From Hoyosella altamirensis (GTDB taxonomy: Bacteria; Actinomycetota; Actinomycetes; Mycobacteriales; Mycobacteriaceae), in NCBI RefSeq assembly GCF_014191505.1, contig NZ_JACHWS010000003.1, positions 868,001 through 932,000 of the forward strand: DNA of 64,000 bases. Reading direction: 5' to 3'. Of the stretch, positions 57,411 through 64,000 are shown piece by piece (within the stretch, counting starts at the first letter, position 1; the number at the start of each line of letters is the position of its first letter). The translations under genes and the position numbers were made by a program. The notes beneath the pieces were generated by a model. That model did no database searches. It saw only the letters and a program-made list of their open reading frames with translations, and was not told where the DNA came from.

Positions 57411-57977
57411 CTACAACCAGTCATCTCCGCACGGCCACGTAAGGAAAGACTCGAGCGATTCCCGTGCCGGTGCGGGCGTCGTCCGTTCGGGTGCGGTGGA
57501 CGTGTAGTTGCCCCGGTAGAACAGCAGCGGCGGCCCGGCTTCGGGCTCGCCGAGTTCAAGAACACGACCGACAACGATGTAATGATCCCCCGCGTCGTGC
57601 ACAGCTTCGAATGTGCAGTCAATCCATGCGAGCGCACCTGTCAGCAGTGGTGCCCCACTAGCGGCGGGCCGCCACGTCACCGCATCGAACTTGTCAGCGC
57701 GTGGCGCACCGAATACTGAACTGACGTCGCGCTGGTCATCTCCGAGAACGTTGACAGCGAACATTCCCGCAGATTCGATGAACGGCCACGATCGAGATTT
57801 TTTCGCGGGGCAGAACAGCACCAGTGGCGGATCCAGGGAGAGCGCGGCGAAGGACTGACATGCGAAACCCACGGGACCATCATCACCGGACGCTGTGATC
57901 ACGGCGACGCCCGTACAAAAGTGCCCCATCACTTTCCGGAACTGGCGCGGATCGATGGCCACTTCTGGCGCGCCCAC
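57411..57977 (-). CDS. hsaB: HsaB, flavin reductase of 3-HSA hydroxylase (cholesterol copy)
   Basis: A 188-residue flavin reductase with HFCTGVAVIT, GFACQSFAALSLDPPLVLFC and GDHYIVVGRV. It reduces flavin for HsaA. GTG 57977 with GGGAG eight bases upstream gives the length of M. tuberculosis HsaB; the frame to 58052 lies in hsaC. Starts two bases after the hsaC stop. Confidence 0.93.
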   Translation of the reverse strand: MGAPEVAIDPRQFRKVMGHFCTGVAVITASGDDGPVGFACQSFAALSLDPPLVLFCPAKKSRSWPFIESAGMFAVNVLGDDQRDVSSVFGAPRADKFDAVTWRPAASGAPLLTGALAWIDCTFEAVHDAGDHYIVVGRVLELGEPEAGPPLLFYRGNYTSTAPERTTPAPARESLESFLTWPCGDDWL

Positions 57978-57979
57978 AG

Positions 57980-60935
<2,956 letters not shown>

Positions 60936-61022
60936 CAAGCCCTACTTCCTGCGTTGAACTTAGCCTTGCGCCGCTTGACCGGCGCGGAGGCGTACGGCAG
61001 CTTCCTCCGCACGAAGCAATAC

Positions 61023-61036
61023 TAGAACATGTTACT
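61023..61036. promoter_or_regulatory. KstR box upstream of hsaA
   Basis: TAGAACATGTTACT fits the KstR motif TnnAACnnGTTnnA in all but the last base. It lies in the 273-bp gap between divergent hsaA and kstD, on the hsaA side. Confidence 0.75.
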
Positions 61037-61163
61037 GTTTCTGTCGAGATCTAGGTTTGGGTACCTGAGCCGAACCCTAGGTATGCGCACGTCAGAAGCA
61101 TCGAACATCGTTGCCTTGGCGCGCGGGCCTTTGAAAGATCACACGCTGTTTCTTCTCTAATAA

Positions 61164-61177
61164 TGGAACGTGTTATA
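61164..61177. promoter_or_regulatory. KstR box upstream of kstD
   Basis: TGGAACGTGTTATA fully matches TnnAACnnGTTnnA, 31 bp before the kstD start. A likely -10 element TATAGA (61174-61179) overlaps it, so binding would block the promoter. Confidence 0.8.
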
Positions 61178-61208
61178 GACTCTGGTTACTCGTAGCGTGA
61201 GGAGACCC

Positions 61209-62933
61209 ATGCAGGAGATCGATGCTGCCGAAACTGCGGAAGCCTTCGACATCGTCGTCGTTGGCAGCGGTGCAGCGGGCATGACGGCCGCGCTCGCGGC
61301 CGCACACCACGGGCTGTCCGCAGTGGTGATCGAAAAGTCAGAACGTTTCGGTGGCTCGACGGCGCGTTCGGGCGGTGGAGTGTGGATCCCAGGTAACGAG
61401 GCACTCGTGAAAGCGGGTGTTCCGGACAGCCTCGAAGCCGCAAAGGAATATCTCCACAGCATCATCGGAGACGACGTCGAACCTGAACGCATCGACACCT
61501 ACCTCGACCGCGGGCCGGAAGTGGTGGAGTTCCTACTAGACACCACACCCCTTGAGCTTCAATGGGTGCCGAACTATTCGGACTATTATCCGGAAGCCCC
61601 GGGCGGCACAGTGCACGGCCGGTCAGTGGAACCCAAGCCTTTTAATGGGCGGCGCCTCGGACCTGAACTCGCGAACCTCGAGCCCGATTACGGCAAAGCG
61701 CCATTGAATGTCGTCGTGACCCAGGCAGACTTCCGCTGGCTGAACCTGCTGGCACGGAATCCACGCGGGATACTGCGGGTGCTGAGGATCGGCCTTCGAT
61801 GGTTACGCGCGAAGCTCCTGCGGCAGCACCTCCTGGGACGTGGACAGGCGCTCGCGGCCGCGCTTCGCGCCGGACTGATCGAGGCCGGGGTTCCGCTGCT
61901 GCTTTCCACTCCCCTTGTTCGCCTCGAACAGCGTGATGGCCGCGTCGTGGGGGTCGTGGTCGAGCGGGACGGCGCCGAGCAAATCATCAGTGCACGGCTC
62001 GGAGTCGTCATGGCATCGGGCGGCTTCGAACACAATGAAGTGATGCGCAAGCAGTATCAGCGCAAACCGATCGGCTCCAAGTGGACTGTCGGCGCGCGCG
62101 GCAACACCGGCGATGGCATCCGTGCTGGTCAAGATGCTGGTGCCGACGTTGCATTCATGTCGGATGCGTGGTGGGGCCCGTCGATCCCGCTCACTGGTGG
62201 TCCCTGGTTCTGCTTGTCGGAAAGATCGCTGCCGGGAAGCATTATGGTGAACGATCGCGGTCAGCGGTTCGTGAACGAGTCCGCACCCTATGTTGAAGCG
62301 ACGCATGCGATGTACGGTGGGAAGTTCGGTCAGGGCGACGGCCCAGCCGAAAACATCCCGGCCTGGATCATCTTCGACCAGCGTTACCGCAACCGCTACA
62401 TGTTCGCTGGCGTGGGACCGCGGCAGAAGCTTCCGGGCCGCTGGTTCAAAGCCGGAATCATCCAGCAAGCGCGGACAGTCGAGGAACTTGCCGGCAAAAT
62501 CGGTGTTCCGTCCGACGCACTGAAATCAACCGTCGAGCGGTTCAACAGCTTCGCAGCAGCTGGACGAGACGACGATTTCCACCGCGGCGAAAGCCAATAC
62601 GATCATTACTACGCGGACCCACGGAACAAGCCCAATCCGAGTCTCGCACCTCTCGACTTTGGCCCGTTCTACGCCGCGAAGATCGTACCGGGCGATCTTG
62701 GCACCAAAGGTGGTTTACGCACTGACGAATGGGGCCGCGCCCTCCGCGCAGACGGATCCGTCATCGACGGGCTTTACGCAGCGGGCAACGCGAGCGCACC
62801 AGTCATGGGCCACACCTACGCGGGTCCTGGAGCGACGATCGGGCCCGCCATTGTCTTCGCCTATCTCGCTATCGAAGACATCCTCCGCACACAGCACCAC
62901 ACACTCACTGAGTACCGAAAGGGAGTGTCATGA
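61209..62933 (+). CDS. kstD: 3-ketosteroid Delta1-dehydrogenase (copy 2, cholesterol set)
   Basis: A 574-residue FAD enzyme: GSGAAGMTAAL, FGGSTARSGGG, and active-site residues Tyr in YSDYYPE, Tyr in NESAPYV, and Tyr/Gly in TYAGPGATIG. ATG 61209 has GAGGAG upstream; the frame from 61197 has none. Overlaps kshA by ATGA. With KshA it opens ring B by Delta1-dehydrogenation plus 9alpha-hydroxylation. Confidence 0.95.
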   Translation: MQEIDAAETAEAFDIVVVGSGAAGMTAALAAAHHGLSAVVIEKSERFGGSTARSGGGVWIPGNEALVKAGVPDSLEAAKEYLHSIIGDDVEPERIDTYLDRGPEVVEFLLDTTPLELQWVPNYSDYYPEAPGGTVHGRSVEPKPFNGRRLGPELANLEPDYGKAPLNVVVTQADFRWLNLLARNPRGILRVLRIGLRWLRAKLLRQHLLGRGQALAAALRAGLIEAGVPLLLSTPLVRLEQRDGRVVGVVVERDGAEQIISARLGVVMASGGFEHNEVMRKQYQRKPIGSKWTVGARGNTGDGIRAGQDAGADVAFMSDAWWGPSIPLTGGPWFCLSERSLPGSIMVNDRGQRFVNESAPYVEATHAMYGGKFGQGDGPAENIPAWIIFDQRYRNRYMFAGVGPRQKLPGRWFKAGIIQQARTVEELAGKIGVPSDALKSTVERFNSFAAAGRDDDFHRGESQYDHYYADPRNKPNPSLAPLDFGPFYAAKIVPGDLGTKGGLRTDEWGRALRADGSVIDGLYAAGNASAPVMGHTYAGPGATIGPAIVFAYLAIEDILRTQHHTLTEYRKGVS

Positions 62934-64000
62934 CGGCTTACCGCAGCATCGACTCGGGTAACGTCCCCACCCGCTTTGCCCGTGGATGGCACTGCCTCGG
63001 CCTCGCAGACACCTACAAAGATGGCGAGCCGCATGCGATCAGCGCGTTCGGAACGAAACTCGTTGTCTTCCAGAGCGCCGACGGCAAGCTGAATGTCCTC
63101 GATGGATACTGCCGGCACATGGGTGGTGACCTCACAGAGGGCACAGTCAAGGGCAACGAGATTGCCTGCCCGTTCCACGACTGGCGCTGGGGCGGCGACG
63201 GCAAATGCAAGTCCATTCCCTACGCGAAGCGAGTCCCACTGCGCGCACGAACGCGGTCATGGCTCACCTGCGAAGAGAACAAGCAGCTGTTCGTCTGGCA
63301 CGACCCCGAAGGCAACCCGCCATCGGACGACGTCGCCATCCCCCGTCTGGACGCGGCTTTTTCCGACGACTGGAGCGACTGGACCTGGAACACCGTGCCG
63401 ATCGAAGGCGCGAACTGCCGCGAACTCATCGACAACGTCGTCGATATGGCTCACTTCTATTACGTGCACTTCGCCTTCCCGACCTACTTCAAGAACGTCT
63501 TCGAGGGCCACGTAGCGACCCAGTACATGCATTCGCATGGCCGTCCCGACATGCTCGCGAACACCAAGTACGCCGACCTCGACTCACATTTGCGTTCCGA
63601 AGCCACCTACTTCGGGCCCTCGTGGATGGTGAACTACCTGTACAACGACTACAACGGATTCAAAGTCGACGTCATCCTCATCAACTGTCACTACCCGATC
63701 ACTGAGAACTCGTTCATGCTGCAGTACGGCGTCATCGCCAAGAAAGTCGACGGACTCACTGACGAGCAGAACGCCAAACTCGCGAAAAGCATGGCAAGCA
63801 ACTTCGGTGAGGGCTTCCTGCAAGACGTTGCCATCTGGAAGACGAAAACCCGCGTAGATAACCCGCTGCTCTGCGAAGAGGACGGACCGGTGTATCAGCT
63901 TCGCCGCTGGTACGAACAGTTCTATGTCGATGTCGACGACATCACCGAAGACATGACGCAGCGTTTCGAGTTCGAAGTGGACACAACGAAGGCGAACGAG
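62930..64000 (+). CDS. kshA: 3-ketosteroid 9alpha-hydroxylase oxygenase KshA (copy 2, cut by window end)
   Basis: The first 357 codons of a second KshA, still open at the window edge. Rieske ligands Cys61, His63, Cys80 and His83 (CRH, CPFH), iron motif DMAHFYYVH, and Asp in LQDVAIW. It is coupled to kstD by ATGA and so probably under KstR control. It aligns throughout with the copy at 3545-4699. About 25-30 residues should be missing. Its reductase is not in this arm; the kshB at 2244-3272 may serve it, or another copy lies beyond the window. Confidence 0.95.
   Translation, partial: MTAYRSIDSGNVPTRFARGWHCLGLADTYKDGEPHAISAFGTKLVVFQSADGKLNVLDGYCRHMGGDLTEGTVKGNEIACPFHDWRWGGDGKCKSIPYAKRVPLRARTRSWLTCEENKQLFVWHDPEGNPPSDDVAIPRLDAAFSDDWSDWTWNTVPIEGANCRELIDNVVDMAHFYYVHFAFPTYFKNVFEGHVATQYMHSHGRPDMLANTKYADLDSHLRSEATYFGPSWMVNYLYNDYNGFKVDVILINCHYPITENSFMLQYGVIAKKVDGLTDEQNAKLAKSMASNFGEGFLQDVAIWKTKTRVDNPLLCEEDGPVYQLRRWYEQFYVDVDDITEDMTQRFEFEVDTTKANE

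Overview
This is about 64 kb of high-GC actinobacterial DNA, almost wholly given over to steroid catabolism. Gene content and order match mycolic-acid bacteria (Mycobacterium, Rhodococcus, Gordonia, Hoyosella type). It carries KstR- and KstR2-type operators, FadD3/FadE30/IpdABC/FadA6 in the same order as M. tuberculosis Rv3548c-Rv3564, and a LpqY-SugABC-like trehalose importer. I cannot assign a species from sequence alone. Genes are tightly packed with many ATGA/GTGA overlaps. I see no tRNA, rRNA, CRISPR array, transposase or integrase.

Region 1 (1-20.4 kb) is a second, complete steroid-nucleus set distinct from the cholesterol one. The leftward operon 7246-2244 holds an atypical HsaA, then HsaC, HsaB, KshA, a small Cys protein and KshB. 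The rightward genes are an IclR regulator, a FadA5-like thiolase, HsaD, KstD, HsaA, HsaE, HsaG, HsaF, a degenerate RibBA-like protein, an HSL-family esterase, a Baeyer-Villiger monooxygenase and an SDR. A 3alpha/20beta-HSD-like SDR and a TetR/SDR pair flank the left end. The BVMO + esterase + hydroxysteroid dehydrogenase combination suggests that a C17 two-carbon (pregnane) side chain is removed by oxygen insertion and ester hydrolysis before ring degradation; this is inference. A perfect 18-bp palindrome lies between the two divergent arms.

Region 2 (20.4-28.1 kb): a secreted histidine phosphatase and a strong hairpin end region 1. The first half of the KstR2 regulon follows: an old-yellow-enzyme homologue and two SDRs leftward, and echA20-ipdA-ipdB-ipdC-ketosteroid isomerase rightward. 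Region 3 (28.2-34.8 kb) is an unrelated insert: a secreted Gly-rich protein, a LacI regulator and a four-gene sugar (probably trehalose) ABC importer. Region 4 (34.9-44.4 kb) is the second half of the KstR2 regulon: fadA6, kstR2, ipdF and fadE30 leftward; fadD3, echA, fadE31, fadE32 and fadE33 rightward, around a perfect KstR2 box. These genes degrade the C/D-ring propionate (HIP).

Region 5 (44.4-52.3 kb) is a KstR-boxed operon of an SDR, two DUF35 proteins, three thiolase/lipid-transfer proteins, an acyl-CoA ligase and an LLM-family oxidoreductase, probably for side chains. Region 6 (52.4-56.4 kb) is a LysR regulator plus FdhD and an FdhF-type molybdoenzyme. Region 7 (56.6-64 kb) is the canonical cholesterol ring A/B set: hsaA-hsaD-hsaC-hsaB-SDR leftward and kstD-kshA rightward, with two KstR boxes between. 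The last kshA runs off the window end.

The longest stretch without a gene is under 300 bases. The window therefore holds two parallel ring-degradation sets (KshA, KstD, HsaA, HsaB, HsaC and HsaD each at least twice) feeding one shared HIP pathway.
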